From: Falsiroseomonas selenitidurans | GTDB lineage: Bacteria; Pseudomonadota; Alphaproteobacteria; Acetobacterales; Acetobacteraceae | NCBI RefSeq assembly: GCF_012103215.1 | Contig: NZ_JAAVNE010000029.1 | Span: forward strand, 1-64,000 | Direction of reading: 5' to 3' | Length of the DNA: 64,000 nt | Notes under the pieces: model-generated | The model's database searches: none | Told to the model about the DNA's origin: nothing | Seen by the model: only the letters and a program-made list of their open reading frames with translations | Part shown: piece by piece, positions 17,544 through 26,835 of the stretch | Layout: every line of letters starts with the position of its first letter | Numbering within the stretch: position 1 is the stretch's first letter | Position numbers and translations under genes: made by a program

Positions 17544-19862
17544 ATGCGTTTCCTCGTCGATATGTCCGTTGGCCGAAAACTGGCCGCCTCCGCCGGACTG
17601 GCAATGCTGATGCTGGGCGGCCTGGTCTTCCTGACATGGCATGAGACCGCCGGGATCATCCAGGAGCAGGACGCCTCGGCCCGCACCCAACTGGCCATGG
17701 ATGTGGTGGATTCGGGCGCGGACGATCTGCGCAACGTGGCCGTCCTGGAACGCGACCTGCTGCTGACGCATGACGAGGCCGGCCAGGCCCCGGCCTGGGC
17801 GCAGGTGGAAGCGGCGATCGATCAGGGCGTGCGCACCATCCGCGGCGCCGCGGAAGGCCTGGGCGCGCCGCAGCTGACGGCGGCGGTGGAATCGCTGGCG
17901 GTGGTGACGGAAACCTACCGCGCGGCGCTGCGCGCCGTGGCGGAACAGCGCGTGGTGATGGTGACGGCGCGCGACAGCGAGCTGTTCCCGCTCTCCTCCG
18001 AATACGACTCCCTGTTCGAAGCGGTGTCCGCCAGCTTCGGCTTCGACCTGCCGGCGGCCGAGCAGGAGGATGCCCGCTACCGTCTGATGACGGTGCACAA
18101 CGCGGTGAACGACGTGCGCATCGGCGTGCAGCGCCTGCTGGCCACCGGCGACGTGGCGCAGGCGCGGCGCGTGCGGCGCGGCATCGCCCAGGCCCGCGTG
18201 CACAGCCGCGGCCTGGTGGCGCTGCAGGCGCCGGGGCGGTTGAAGGAGGATGTGGCCCGGCTGGCGGAGCGGGCGCAGGCCATCGGCGTGGCGGCGGCCA
18301 AGATCCTCGATGCCGGCGAGGCGGTGAACAAGGCGCGGGCCGAGCAGGTGGTCCCGGCGCGGGCGGCGATGCAGGCGGCGGTGGCGGAAATGGCGCAGGC
18401 CGGCGCCGCCGTGGCCGCGGCGCAGCGCAGCGAGGTGATGGACAAGGCGCATGTCGTCAGTAGCGGCGCCATCTGGTCCGGCGCCGCGATCGGCCTGGTG
18501 CTGCTGCTCTCGGCCTTCGGCATGGCCCGCGGCATCGGCGCGCCGATGCGCCGGCTGGCCGGCGTCATGGCCCATATCGCCGAGGGCCGCGCCGACATGA
18601 CGGTGCCCGACCGCCGCCGCCGCGACGAGATCGGCCAGATGGCGGAGGCGCTGGAGGCGCTGCGCGGCACGGTCGCCCGGGCCTTCGCGCAGGGCCAGAT
18701 GATCGAGCAGCTGCCGGCCGCGGTGATGAGCGCGGATCCGACCGACGATTTCCGCATGACCTACATGAATGCCGAGACCAAGCGCCTGCTCGGCAGCATC
18801 CGCCAGCACCTGCCCTGCGCGCCGGAGGAGATGCTGGGCCAGCCCATCGACATCTTCCACAAGGATGCGGCGCGCCAGCGCGACATCCTGACCGACCCGT
18901 CGCGCCTGCCGCATGCGGCGCGGATCACCCTGGGCGACGAGGTGCTGGAGCTGCGCATCTCCGCCATCCGCGATGCGGCCGGCGCCTATACCGCCACCAT
19001 GCTCTCCTGGACCCTGGCGACGGAGCAGGTGCGCCTGGCCAACACCTTCGAGACCGAAGTCGGTGCGGTGGTGGCCGCGGTGGCGGATTCGGCGGCGCGG
19101 CTGCAGCAATCGGCGGAGGCGCTGTCCGGCAGCGCCGTCACCTCCGGCCGGGAAGCCGCGGCGGTGGCCGCGGCCGGCGGCAGGGCGCAGAGCGACGTGC
19201 ATGCGGTGGCCGCGGCGGCGGAGGAGATGGCGAGCTCGGTGAGCGAGATCAGCCGTCAGGTGGGCGAGGCCGCCCAGGTGGCCGGCCGCGCGGTGGCCGA
19301 GGCGCGGGCAACGGACACCACGGTGCAGGGGCTGTCGGAAGCCGCGGCGCGCATCGGCGATGTGGTCCGGCTGATCGGCGACATCGCCGGGCAGACCAAC
19401 CTTCTGGCGCTGAATGCGACGATCGAGGCGGCGCGCGCCGGCGAAGCCGGCAAGGGCTTTGCCGTGGTGGCGAGCGAGGTGAAGTCCCTCGCCGGGCAGA
19501 CCGCCAAGGCGACGGAGGAGATCGCGGCGCAGATCGGCCAGATGCAGCAGGCGACGAGCCAGGCCGTCACTGCCATCCGCGGCATCGGCGCGACGGTGGA
19601 GCGGACCAGCGAGATCGCCACCGCCATCGCCGCGGCGGTGGAGGAACAGGGCGCCGCGACGCAGGAGATCGCCCGCAGCGCCGCCCAGGTGGCGGAAGCC
19701 ACCCAGACCGTGGCGCAGCGGATCGAGGGCGTGCGCGGCGCGGCGGAAGCCACCGGCACGGCGGCCAACGCCATGCGCGACGACAGCAGCGCGCTGGCCG
19801 GGCAGGCGACGCAGCTGCGCCAGAAGACCGACGGCTTCCTGCGCGCGGTCCGGGCGATCTGA
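17544..19862 (+). CDS. Methyl-accepting chemotaxis protein with HAMP and PAS-like regions
   Basis: A 772-residue chemoreceptor starting at ATG 17544 (GGGAG ten bases upstream; a TTG at 17535 is less likely). TM1 covers about residues 11-30. A mostly helical periplasmic sensor follows to about 310, then TM2 ([17 protein letters not shown]) and a HAMP linker. A PAS-like stretch of roughly 100 residues ([19 protein letters not shown] through the dimer-like helix) precedes the signalling domain. Its hairpin tip, [18 protein letters not shown], is the conserved CheA/CheW contact. No che genes are nearby. The ligand is unknown. A PAS-like domain between HAMP and the signalling module suggests an extra cytoplasmic input such as redox or flavin (inference). 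Confidence 0.9.
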   Translation: MRFLVDMSVGRKLAASAGLAMLMLGGLVFLTWHETAGIIQEQDASARTQLAMDVVDSGADDLRNVAVLERDLLLTHDEAGQAPAWAQVEAAIDQGVRTIRGAAEGLGAPQLTAAVESLAVVTETYRAALRAVAEQRVVMVTARDSELFPLSSEYDSLFEAVSASFGFDLPAAEQEDARYRLMTVHNAVNDVRIGVQRLLATGDVAQARRVRRGIAQARVHSRGLVALQAPGRLKEDVARLAERAQAIGVAAAKILDAGEAVNKARAEQVVPARAAMQAAVAEMAQAGAAVAAAQRSEVMDKAHVVSSGAIWSGAAIGLVLLLSAFGMARGIGAPMRRLAGVMAHIAEGRADMTVPDRRRRDEIGQMAEALEALRGTVARAFAQGQMIEQLPAAVMSADPTDDFRMTYMNAETKRLLGSIRQHLPCAPEEMLGQPIDIFHKDAARQRDILTDPSRLPHAARITLGDEVLELRISAIRDAAGAYTATMLSWTLATEQVRLANTFETEVGAVVAAVADSAARLQQSAEALSGSAVTSGREAAAVAAAGGRAQSDVHAVAAAAEEMASSVSEISRQVGEAAQVAGRAVAEARATDTTVQGLSEAAARIGDVVRLIGDIAGQTNLLALNATIEAARAGEAGKGFAVVASEVKSLAGQTAKATEEIAAQIGQMQQATSQAVTAIRGIGATVERTSEIATAIAAAVEEQGAATQEIARSAAQVAEATQTVAQRIEGVRGAAEATGTAANAMRDDSSALAGQATQLRQKTDGFLRAVRAI

Positions 19863-19917
19863 GACCAACGGCCGCTTCCAGCGACTCGTTGGTGATTTCC
19901 GTGCCCGCAAGCGCCGG

Positions 19918-19994
19918 GCGCCGGCTCCGCCGGCCTGGCTTGCCGCAGGGGCGGCGGCCATCCGGCCGCTCGCCCGCCTTCGGCGGGCGCAGGT
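19918..19994 (+). repeat. 77-bp dispersed repeat, copy A
   Basis: Matches 29432-29513 in the same orientation: GCGCCGGC..CCGCCGGC..GGCT, then a perfect 32-base block ending GCCTTCGGCGGGCGCAGGT. Both copies follow the 3' end of a gene and contain the hairpin CGCCCGCC-TTC-GGCGGGCG. The remainder of the gap before asd shows nothing else. Confidence 0.7.
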
Positions 19995-20097
19995 GAGCCA
20001 AACCGGCCGTTGGCATGAAACGTGGCTTCCGGCCCGGGCGTTTCCGCCTGGGCCGGTCTTGCTGTAAGCCCCGGCCCTCAGGGCAGGAGCAGGCAGC

Positions 20098-21117
20098 ATG
20101 GGCTATCGGATGGCCGTGGTCGGCGCCACCGGCATGGTGGGGCGGGAGATCCTGAAGACCGTCTCGGAAAGGGGGCTGCCTGTCTCCGCCATGGTGGCGC
20201 TGTCTGCCGGGCGTGGCGGCGGCCAGCAGGTCTCCTTCGGCGACGAGCAGGTGCTGACCGTCCGGGCGCTGGACGGATTCGACTTCATGGGCACGCAGCT
20301 GGCCTTCTTCGCCGCCGGCAGCGCCGCGGCGCAACTGCACGCGCCGCGCGCCGCGGAAGCCGGCTGCACGGTGATCGAGACCAGCGGCGCCTTCGGCATG
20401 GCACATGACGTGCCGATGGTGGTGCCGGAGGTGAACCCGCAGGCGCTGGGGCGGATGCGCCGGCGCATCGTCGCGATCCCGCATCCGGCCACCATCCCGC
20501 TGCTGCTGGCGCTGCAGCCGCTGCACGCGCTGGCCAAGGCGCGCCGGGCCGTGGTCTCCACCTATGAATCGGTCTCCGCCCTGGGGCGGGAGGCGATGGA
20601 CGAGCTGTGGTCGCAGACCCGCGCCATCTACGTGAACGAGGCGCCGCCGGCCGAGCAGTTCACCAAGCAGATCGCCTTCAACTGCATCCCCCATGTCGGC
20701 GACTTCCAGGGTGATGGCGCGACGGGCGCGGAAGCGGCCCTGGCCGCCGAGACGCGCAAGGTGCTGAGCCCGGACATCGCCGTGCTGGCCACCTGCGTGC
20801 GCGTGCCGGCCTTCATCGGCCATGCCGCGGCCGTGCATGTGGCCTTCGAGGAGCCGATCACGGAAGCCGCCGCCCGCGCGGCGCTGCGCGAGGCGCCGGG
20901 AATCATCGTGCTGGATCGGCGGGAGGATGGCGGCTACGCCACCCAGGCCGAGATCGCCGGCGAGGATGCGGTCTTCGTCAGCCGCCTGCGCCACGACCCC
21001 ACCGTGCCGCATGGCCTGGCCTTCTGGTGCGTCACCGACAACCTCCGCAAGGGCAGCGCGCTGAACGCGGTCCAGGTGGCGGAGGAGATGCTGGCGCGGA
21101 GGCTGCTGGGGGCTTAG
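20098..21117 (+). CDS. Aspartate-semialdehyde dehydrogenase homologue lacking the catalytic cysteine
   Basis: A 339-residue Asd-family protein of normal length. The NADP-binding GATGMVGREIL (residues 9-19), SAGRGGGQ, VVSTYESVSALGREAMDEL, KQIAFNCIPH and the late active-site CVRVPAFIGHAAAV with its Arg and His are all conserved. The nucleophile motif PNC(S/T)T is replaced by P128-H-P-A-T132 (bases 20479-20493), so Pro130 occupies the Cys position. Without that thiol, the phosphorylating dehydrogenase reaction of lysine/threonine/methionine synthesis should fail. It may be a non-catalytic or repurposed paralogue, comparable with Usg-type relatives, with the true asd elsewhere (inference). A 5' AGGGCAGGAGCAGG precedes the ATG. 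Confidence 0.88.
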   Translation: MGYRMAVVGATGMVGREILKTVSERGLPVSAMVALSAGRGGGQQVSFGDEQVLTVRALDGFDFMGTQLAFFAAGSAAAQLHAPRAAEAGCTVIETSGAFGMAHDVPMVVPEVNPQALGRMRRRIVAIPHPATIPLLLALQPLHALAKARRAVVSTYESVSALGREAMDELWSQTRAIYVNEAPPAEQFTKQIAFNCIPHVGDFQGDGATGAEAALAAETRKVLSPDIAVLATCVRVPAFIGHAAAVHVAFEEPITEAAARAALREAPGIIVLDRREDGGYATQAEIAGEDAVFVSRLRHDPTVPHGLAFWCVTDNLRKGSALNAVQVAEEMLARRLLGA

Positions 21118-21159
21118 CCCGGTCTCATGGATCAGCCGACCGAAACGCGAGCGGCGCCT

Positions 21160-21333
21160 TCAGAACAGCACGCGCAGGATCGCTGCCAGCGCCGCCCCGC
21201 CGGTCAGGGCCTTGTGCAGCAGGTCAAGCAGCAGCCTGGCTGGAAGCCGCGGGCAGCGCGGCCGGCCCGGCCGCGGTGGGCGGGCGCGGTGGGCGAAGCG
21301 GGGCAGCCTGGTGAAGGGGTCCGGCCGGGGCAT
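21160..21333 (-). CDS. Possible small basic protein of 57 residues
   Basis: Reverse-strand frame starting MPRPDPFTRLPRF at 21333 and ending in AAILRVLF. The first half is Arg/Pro-rich and the last 25 residues form a plausible hydrophobic or amphipathic helix. It occupies the otherwise empty 377-base gap between asd and the sdh promoter. No good ribosome-binding site precedes it, and GC-rich DNA gives many chance frames, so this is a tentative call. Confidence 0.3.
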   Translation of the reverse strand: MPRPDPFTRLPRFAHRARPPRPGRPRCPRLPARLLLDLLHKALTGGAALAAILRVLF

Positions 21334-21402
21334 CGGCGAAGGATATCATTCCTAATCGTCCTGCATATACCCTGTTTGTTCCGGTATTCCCCGCACGCCG
21401 CG

Positions 21403-21431
21403 TTGACGCTATGGCGCGCTGCACCATAAAA
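21403..21431 (+). promoter_or_regulatory. Probable promoter of sdhCDAB
   Basis: TTGACG at 21403-21408 is followed after 16 bases by CATAAA (21425-21430). It lies in a locally AT-richer segment (21340-21435) about 95 bases upstream of sdhC, in a genome where such a stretch stands out. Confidence 0.55.
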
Positions 21432-21524
21432 CCCTGTCAACAGTGTGCGCCCCGGCCATCGAGGGCCCGGCGCGCCATGAGGAGCGGGCACCGCATGTCG
21501 ATCCAGGATGCACGGGAGGCGACC

Positions 21525-21935
21525 ATGCTGGGTCGCCGGACGGATGGAACGGCCGTGCGCCGGCCGCTTTCGCCGCATCTGCAGGTCTATGACATGATGC
21601 AGATGACCAGTGCGATCTCCATTTCGCACCGCGCCACCGGCATCATCTGGACGGTGGGCGCCGCGGTGATGGTGTGGTGGCTGGTGGCCGCCGCCTCCGG
21701 GCCCGAGGCGTTCGACACGGTGCAGTGGTTCCTCGGCTCCTTCCTCGGCATCCTGATGCTGATGGGGGTCACGGCCGCCGCCTGGTTCCACACCCTGGCG
21801 GGCCTCCGCCACCTCGTCTGGGATGCGGGCTATGGCTACGATATCCCGAGCGTTTACAAATCCGGCCGCATGGTGCTGATCGGCACGGCGGTGCTGACGG
21901 CGCTGACCTGGCTCGCGCTGCTGATCTCCTGGTAA
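21525..21935 (+). CDS. sdhC: Succinate dehydrogenase cytochrome b556 subunit
   Basis: A 136-residue membrane anchor starting at ATG 21525 behind a strong GGGAGG; an in-frame ATG at 21495 with a weaker site would add ten residues. It has the SdhC signature RPLSPHLQVYD near the N-terminus, SISHRATGI before the first helix, and HTLAGLRHLVWDAG containing the haem-ligand histidine at the second helix. Three membrane spans are visible. It anchors SdhAB and, with SdhD, forms the ubiquinone site. First gene of sdhCDAB. Confidence 0.93.
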   Translation: MLGRRTDGTAVRRPLSPHLQVYDMMQMTSAISISHRATGIIWTVGAAVMVWWLVAAASGPEAFDTVQWFLGSFLGILMLMGVTAAAWFHTLAGLRHLVWDAGYGYDIPSVYKSGRMVLIGTAVLTALTWLALLISW

Positions 21936-21946
21936 GGCGCAGACCC

Positions 21947-22354
21947 ATGGCCCATCCCGCCGCGGATACCGACCGTCCGACCACGCTGCGCACGCCGCTC
22001 GGCCGGGTGCGGGGCTCCGGCTCCGCCAAATCCGGCACGCATCATTGGTGGATGCAGCGCGTCACCTCCATGGCGCTGCTGCCGCTGACCCTCTGGTTCA
22101 TCGTCGTCCTCGCCACCTCGGCCGGCATGACGCAGGTCGAAGCCGCGCTGTGGATCGGCCAGCCCTTCAACGCGGTGCTGCTGCTGGCGTTGATCGGCCT
22201 GACCTTCCACCACACGGCGTCCGGCCTGCAGGTGGTGATCGAGGATTACGCCAAGCCGGAATGGGTGAAGATCGCCGCGGTGCTCGCCGTGAAAGCGGTC
22301 TGCGCCCTGCTGGCGCTTGCGGCCGCGCTGGCCGTTCTGCGCCTTGCGGTCTGA
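21947..22354 (+). CDS. sdhD: Succinate dehydrogenase membrane anchor subunit
   Basis: A 135-residue protein, 11 bases after sdhC, with AAGGCG as ribosome-binding site. It contains the SdhD pattern RTPLGRVRGSGSAKSGTHHWW upstream of the first helix, which ends in QRVTSMALLPL, and the HHTASGLQVVIEDY segment whose His is the expected second haem ligand. Three membrane helices end in a short tail. With SdhC it binds haem b and ubiquinone. Confidence 0.93.
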   Translation: MAHPAADTDRPTTLRTPLGRVRGSGSAKSGTHHWWMQRVTSMALLPLTLWFIVVLATSAGMTQVEAALWIGQPFNAVLLLALIGLTFHHTASGLQVVIEDYAKPEWVKIAAVLAVKAVCALLALAAALAVLRLAV

Positions 22355-22426
22355 GCGGCCGCACCAAATACGCAAGCAACGGCGCGGGCCATTTCGCCCC
22401 GCCACCTCGGATGGACGGCAGATCAG

Positions 22427-24244
22427 ATGAACGCCATCTCCAAGCCCGCGATCGGCGGCGGAGCCTATCGCATCGTCGACCACACCTATGACGTGGTGGT
22501 GGTGGGCGCCGGCGGTGCCGGACTGCGCGCCACCTTCGGCATGGGGGCCTCCGGCCTCAAGACCGCCTGCATCACCAAGGTCTTCCCCACCCGCAGCCAC
22601 ACCGTGGCGGCGCAGGGCGGCGTCGGCGCCGCGCTCGGCAACATGGGCGAGGATGACTGGCGCTGGCACATGTACGACACCGTGAAGGGGTCGGACTGGC
22701 TGGGCGACCAGGACGCCATCGAATACATGTGCCGCGAGGCGATCCCCGCGATCATCGAGCTGGAACACTACGGCGTCCCGTTCTCGCGCACCGAGGACGG
22801 CAAGATCTACCAGCGCCCCTTCGGCGGCCATATGCAGGACTACGGCAAGACGCCGGCGATGCGCGCCTGCGCCGCCGCGGACCGCACCGGCCATGCCATC
22901 CTGCACACGCTGTACCAGCAGGCGCTGAAGGCCAATTGCGAGTTCTTCGTCGAATACATCGCGCTCGACCTCATCATGGATGATGAGGGCGTCTGCCGCG
23001 GCGTCACCGCCTGGAACCTGGAAGACGGCAGCCTGCACCGCTTCCGCGCCCAGTCCGTGGTGATGGCGACCGGCGGCTATGGCCGCGCCTATTTCTCCTG
23101 CACCTCCGCCCATACCTGCACCGGCGACGGCGGCGGCATGATCCTGCGGGCGGGCCTGCCGCTGCAGGACAATGAATTCGTGCAGTTCCACCCGACCGGC
23201 ATCTATGGCTCGGGCTGCCTCGTGACCGAGGGTGCGCGCGGCGAGGGCGGCTACCTGACGAATTCCGAGGGCGAGCGCTTCATGGAGCGCTATGCCCCGA
23301 CGGCGAAGGACCTCGCGTCCCGCGACGTCGTCTCCCGCGCCATGTCGGTGGAGATCCGCGAGGGCCGCGGCGTCGGCCCGCTGAAGGACCACATCCACCT
23401 GCACCTGGAACATTTGGGTGCCGACCTGCTGCATGAGCGCCTGCCGGGCATCTCCGAGACCGCGAAGATCTTCGCGGGCGTGGATGTGACGAAGGAGCCG
23501 ATCCCGATGCTGCCGACCGTCCATTACAACATGGGCGGCATCCCGACGAACATCCACACCGAGGTCCTGAACCCCACGGCGCAGGACCAGGACCGGGTGG
23601 TGCGCGGGCTGATGGCGGTGGGCGAGGCGGCCTGCGTCTCCGTGCACGGCGCCAATCGCCTCGGCACCAACTCGCTGCTCGACCTGGTGGTGTTCGGCCG
23701 GGCCGCGGCGCATCGCGCGGCGGAGACCATCAAGCCGGGTGCCAGCCAGGCGCCGCTGCCGCCGGGCGCCGGCGAACAGAGCTGGGCGCGCTTCGACAAG
23801 GTGCGCAACGCCAAGGGCGGCTCCACCGTCTCCGACGTCCGCCTGCAGATGCAGCGCACGATGCAGGAACACGCCGCCGTGTTCCGCACCAGCGAGCTGC
23901 TGCGCGAGGGCGTGGCCAAGATGGGCAAGGTCGCCGCCGGCTATGACGACATCAAGATCGCCGACCGCAGCCTGATCTGGAACAGCGACCTGGTGGAGGC
24001 GCTGGAGCTGGACAATCTGATCGGCAATGCGCTGACCACGATCCATGGCGCGGAAGCCCGCAAGGAAAGCCGCGGCGCGCATGCGCATGAGGACTTCCCG
24101 GACCGCGACGATGCGAACTGGATGAAGCACACCCTCGCCTGGGTGGACGAGAAGCGGAACGTCAAGCTGGACTATCGCGACGTGAAGATGCGCACCCTGA
24201 CCAATGAAGTGCAGGTCTTCCCGCCCAAGGCCCGCGTGTACTAG
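22427..24244 (+). CDS. sdhA: Succinate dehydrogenase flavoprotein subunit
   Basis: A 605-residue catalytic subunit of complex II. The FAD-binding GAGGAGLRA segment lies at about residues 28-36. The covalent-FAD region [17 protein letters not shown] follows, with the flavinylated His. Later blocks are [20 protein letters not shown] with active-site residues, [10 protein letters not shown] and [13 protein letters not shown]. It oxidises succinate to fumarate on the cytoplasmic face and passes electrons to SdhB. Full length with no unusual features. Confidence 0.96.
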   Translation: MNAISKPAIGGGAYRIVDHTYDVVVVGAGGAGLRATFGMGASGLKTACITKVFPTRSHTVAAQGGVGAALGNMGEDDWRWHMYDTVKGSDWLGDQDAIEYMCREAIPAIIELEHYGVPFSRTEDGKIYQRPFGGHMQDYGKTPAMRACAAADRTGHAILHTLYQQALKANCEFFVEYIALDLIMDDEGVCRGVTAWNLEDGSLHRFRAQSVVMATGGYGRAYFSCTSAHTCTGDGGGMILRAGLPLQDNEFVQFHPTGIYGSGCLVTEGARGEGGYLTNSEGERFMERYAPTAKDLASRDVVSRAMSVEIREGRGVGPLKDHIHLHLEHLGADLLHERLPGISETAKIFAGVDVTKEPIPMLPTVHYNMGGIPTNIHTEVLNPTAQDQDRVVRGLMAVGEAACVSVHGANRLGTNSLLDLVVFGRAAAHRAAETIKPGASQAPLPPGAGEQSWARFDKVRNAKGGSTVSDVRLQMQRTMQEHAAVFRTSELLREGVAKMGKVAAGYDDIKIADRSLIWNSDLVEALELDNLIGNALTTIHGAEARKESRGAHAHEDFPDRDDANWMKHTLAWVDEKRNVKLDYRDVKMRTLTNEVQVFPPKARVY

Positions 24245-24261
24245 GGATCGGATCGAAGACC

Positions 24262-25044
24262 ATGGCCACCTTCACGCTGCCGAAGAACTCCACCATCTCG
24301 AAGGGCAAGCACTTTCCCGCGCCGGCCGGCGCGAAGAAGGTGCGGCCCTTCAAGATCTATCGCTGGGACCCGGATTCCGGCGAGAACCCGCGCACGGATA
24401 CCTATGACATCGACCTCGAGGCCTGCGGCCCGATGGTTCTCGATGCCCTCATCAAGATCAAGAACGAGGTCGACAGCACGCTGACCTTCCGGCGGTCCTG
24501 CCGGGAGGGCATCTGCGGTTCCTGCTCGATGAACATCGACGGGCTGAACACGCTGGCCTGCCTGAAGCCGATCGAGGATGTGAAGGGCGAGGTGCGCATC
24601 CACCCGCTGCCGCACATGCCGGTGGTGAAGGACCTCGTCCCCGACCTGTCGCAGATCTACGCGCAGCTGCGCAGCGTGGAGCCCTGGCTGAAGGCCGATA
24701 CCCCCCCGCCGCCGGATGGCGAGCGCCTGCAGTCGAAGGAGGAGCGCGCCAAGCTCGACGGGCTGTGGGAGTGCATCCTGTGCTTCTGCTGCTCCACCGC
24801 CTGCCCCTCCTATTGGTGGAACGGCGACCGCTACCTCGGCCCGGCCGTGCTGCTGCAGGCCTATCGCTGGATCGCCGACTCGCGCGATGAGCACACCGGC
24901 GAGCGCCTGGATGCGCTGGAAGACCCGTTCAAGCTGTATCGCTGCCACACCATCATGAACTGCACCCGGACCTGCCCGAAGGGGCTGAACCCGGCGCAGG
25001 CGATCGGCGACATCAAGAAGATGCTCGCCGAACGCGTGGTCTGA
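24262..25044 (+). CDS. sdhB: Succinate dehydrogenase iron-sulfur subunit
   Basis: A 260-residue subunit. The N-terminal ferredoxin domain binds [2Fe-2S] through Cys80, Cys85 and Cys88 ([10 protein letters not shown]) plus the Cys of LNTLAC. The C-terminal domain has [12 protein letters not shown] and [17 protein letters not shown] for the [4Fe-4S] and [3Fe-4S] clusters. It relays electrons from SdhA to quinone. Last gene of the operon; a perfect 11-bp hairpin follows. Confidence 0.96.
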   Translation: MATFTLPKNSTISKGKHFPAPAGAKKVRPFKIYRWDPDSGENPRTDTYDIDLEACGPMVLDALIKIKNEVDSTLTFRRSCREGICGSCSMNIDGLNTLACLKPIEDVKGEVRIHPLPHMPVVKDLVPDLSQIYAQLRSVEPWLKADTPPPPDGERLQSKEERAKLDGLWECILCFCCSTACPSYWWNGDRYLGPAVLLQAYRWIADSRDEHTGERLDALEDPFKLYRCHTIMNCTRTCPKGLNPAQAIGDIKKMLAERVV

Positions 25045-25052
25045 ACCAGCCG

Positions 25053-25077
25053 CCTTGCCCCGCTCGGCGGGGCAAGG
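25053..25077 (+). terminator. Hairpin ending the sdh operon
   Basis: Perfect 11-bp arms CCTTGCCCCGC/GCGGGGCAAGG with loop TCG, 8 bases after the sdhB stop. No T-run follows. A further 10-bp inverted repeat, GCGGGGCCAT/ATGGCCCCGC, spans 25094-25122 just before the next start. Confidence 0.65.
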
Positions 25078-25126
25078 CTTGCCGGCCTGCCAGGCGGGGC
25101 CATCTGCCTGCCATGGCCCCGCAACG

Positions 25127-25546
25127 ATGACCGCCCTGCTGCTGATCGCGCTGTTCTGCACGGCGCTGCTGTTCGGGGGCATGGCGTTCTTCGCCGCCAT
25201 CATCGCCCCGCTGGTCTTCCGTCTGCTGCCGCCGGACCCTGCCGGGCGCTTCCTGCGCGGCGTCTTCCCGGCCTATTACCTGTGGGTGCTGGCGACCTCG
25301 GCGGCGGCCGCCATTTCCCTGTTTCCGTTGTCCAAATTCGATTCCGGGCTGATGGCCGCCATCGCCGCGCTGACCCTGTGGCTGCGCCAGGTGCTGATGC
25401 CGCGGATCAACGCGCTGTCGGACCGCGCCAAGGCGGGTGACGAGCGGGCCCGGCGCGGCTTCGACTTGGCGCACCGCCTGTCGGTCGCCGCCAACCTGGT
25501 GCAGCTGCTCGGGGCCGGCGTGGTGCTGGCGGGCTTCTTCCTGTGA
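25127..25546 (+). CDS. DUF4149-family small membrane protein
   Basis: A 139-residue integral membrane protein (ATG 25127, MTALLLIALFC) with four probable helices. It shows the family features FFAAIIAPLVFRLLPPDPAGRFLR and FPAYY, a charged loop RINALSDRAKAGDERARRGFDLAHRLSV, and a final hydrophobic helix. This matches the DUF4149/TMEM205-like family, whose function is not known. An inverted repeat overlaps the region just upstream of its start and could mask the ribosome-binding region (inference). Confidence 0.75.
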   Translation: MTALLLIALFCTALLFGGMAFFAAIIAPLVFRLLPPDPAGRFLRGVFPAYYLWVLATSAAAAISLFPLSKFDSGLMAAIAALTLWLRQVLMPRINALSDRAKAGDERARRGFDLAHRLSVAANLVQLLGAGVVLAGFFL

Positions 25547-25646
25547 TCGGCGCGACACCGCCTATTTCCGGCCGGCCGCGTTTCGATTAATCCTGGCGTC
25601 AGAAGCGGGCGCGCATCGCCCGCACGCCCGAATCGGGAGGATGTCC

Positions 25647-26735
25647 ATGAACCGTCGTGCCATGCTGGGCGCCGCCGCCGCGGCCGCGCCGCTTGCCCTC
25701 GCGACCCCCGCCCTTGCCCAGGCCATGCCGGAGGTGCGCTGGCGCGCCGCCTCCTCCTTCCCCCGGGTCTTCGACATCCTGTACGGCACGCTCGAGCGCA
25801 TCGCCGCCCGCGTCGCGCAGCTGACCGACGGGCGCTTCCGCATCCAGACCTTCCCGGCCGGCGAGATCGTCGGCGGCTTGCAGGTGCTGGACGCGGTGCA
25901 GGCCGGCACGCTCGAGGCCGGGCACACGGCCAGCTACTACTACATCGGCAAGGACGTCGCCTTCGTCCCCTTCACCGCGATGAGCTTCGGCCTGACCTCG
26001 CGCCAGATGAGCGCCTGGTTCCGCCAGGGCGGCGGCAATGAGCTGGCGGCTGAATTGTTTCGCGACTACAGCATCGTGGCGCACACCGCGGGCGACACCG
26101 GCGCGCAGATGGGCGGCTGGTTCCGCAACGAAATCACCTCCGTCGAGCAGCTGCGCGGCCTGAAGTTCCGCATCACCGGCCTGGCGGGCCAGCTGTTCAA
26201 CCGGCTCGGCGCGGCCGCCACGCTGGTGGCCCCGGCCGATATCTACCCCTCGCTCGAGCGCGGCGTGCTGGACGCGGTGGAATTCGTCGGCCCGCACGAT
26301 GATGAGCGCGCGAACTATGTGCGCGTGGCGCGGTACTACTACGCGCCGGGCTTCTGGGAGCCGGGGGCACGGCTGCACTTCATGATGAACCAGCGCGCCC
26401 ATGCCGCGCTGCCCGACCTCTACAAGCACGCGATCGAGGTTGCCTGTGCCGAAGCCGATGCCGACATGACGGCGCGCTATGATGCGGCGAACCCGCAGGC
26501 GCTCCGCCGCCTGGTCGCCGCCGGCGCGCAGCTGCGCTTCTGGCCGCGCCCGGTGCTGGAAGCCGCCTGGAAGGCGAATGAGGCGATGAACGCGGACCTC
26601 GCGCGCGGCAACCCGCGCTTCGCGAAGATCATGGAAAGCTACCTGCGCTTCCGCACCGAACAGTACCAGTGGTTCCGCGTGGCGGAGAACAGCTTCGACA
26701 ACTTCGCCTTCTCCGCCGCCCAGACGGTGCGCTGA
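25647..26735 (+). CDS. TRAP transporter binding protein, TakP-like (2-oxoacid type)
   Basis: A 362-residue DctP-type periplasmic protein starting at ATG 25647, six bases after GGGAGG; ATG 25641 is too close to that site. The signal peptide is MNRRAMLGAAAAAAPLAL through ALA-Q. The mature sequence has WRAASSFPRVFDILYGTLERIA, FPAGEIVGG, GHTASYYYIGKDVAFVPF, HTAGDTGAQMGGWFR and LERGVLDAVEFVGPHDDE, all typical of the TakP alpha-keto acid subgroup, including the Arg and Asp/Glu that bind ligand and metal. Its likely membrane partners, DctQ and DctM, lie 4-6 kb away on the opposite strand (31790-32413 and 30372-31793). Confidence 0.9.
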   Translation: MNRRAMLGAAAAAAPLALATPALAQAMPEVRWRAASSFPRVFDILYGTLERIAARVAQLTDGRFRIQTFPAGEIVGGLQVLDAVQAGTLEAGHTASYYYIGKDVAFVPFTAMSFGLTSRQMSAWFRQGGGNELAAELFRDYSIVAHTAGDTGAQMGGWFRNEITSVEQLRGLKFRITGLAGQLFNRLGAAATLVAPADIYPSLERGVLDAVEFVGPHDDERANYVRVARYYYAPGFWEPGARLHFMMNQRAHAALPDLYKHAIEVACAEADADMTARYDAANPQALRRLVAAGAQLRFWPRPVLEAAWKANEAMNADLARGNPRFAKIMESYLRFRTEQYQWFRVAENSFDNFAFSAAQTVR

Positions 26736-26763
26736 GCCCCGGGCCGATAAAATCGGCTCCATC

Positions 26764-26795
26764 CCCGGTGGCGCGCATCGCGGCGCGCCACCGGG
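26764..26795 (+). terminator. Hairpin after the TRAP binding protein gene
   Basis: Perfect 13-bp arms CCCGGTGGCGCGC/GCGCGCCACCGGG with loop ATCGCG, 28 bases past the stop. There is no T-run. Confidence 0.6.
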
Positions 26796-26835
26796 CGGTC
26801 TATAGCAGCGCAGCAATCGCGGAATCCCAGGCTGC

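Noticed and set aside
20098-21117. Frameshift or sequencing error as the cause of the missing Asd cysteine
   Set aside because: The frame is continuous and the surrounding residues are conserved on both sides. Several adjacent codons differ (CAT CCG GCC), so a single-base error cannot restore the motif.
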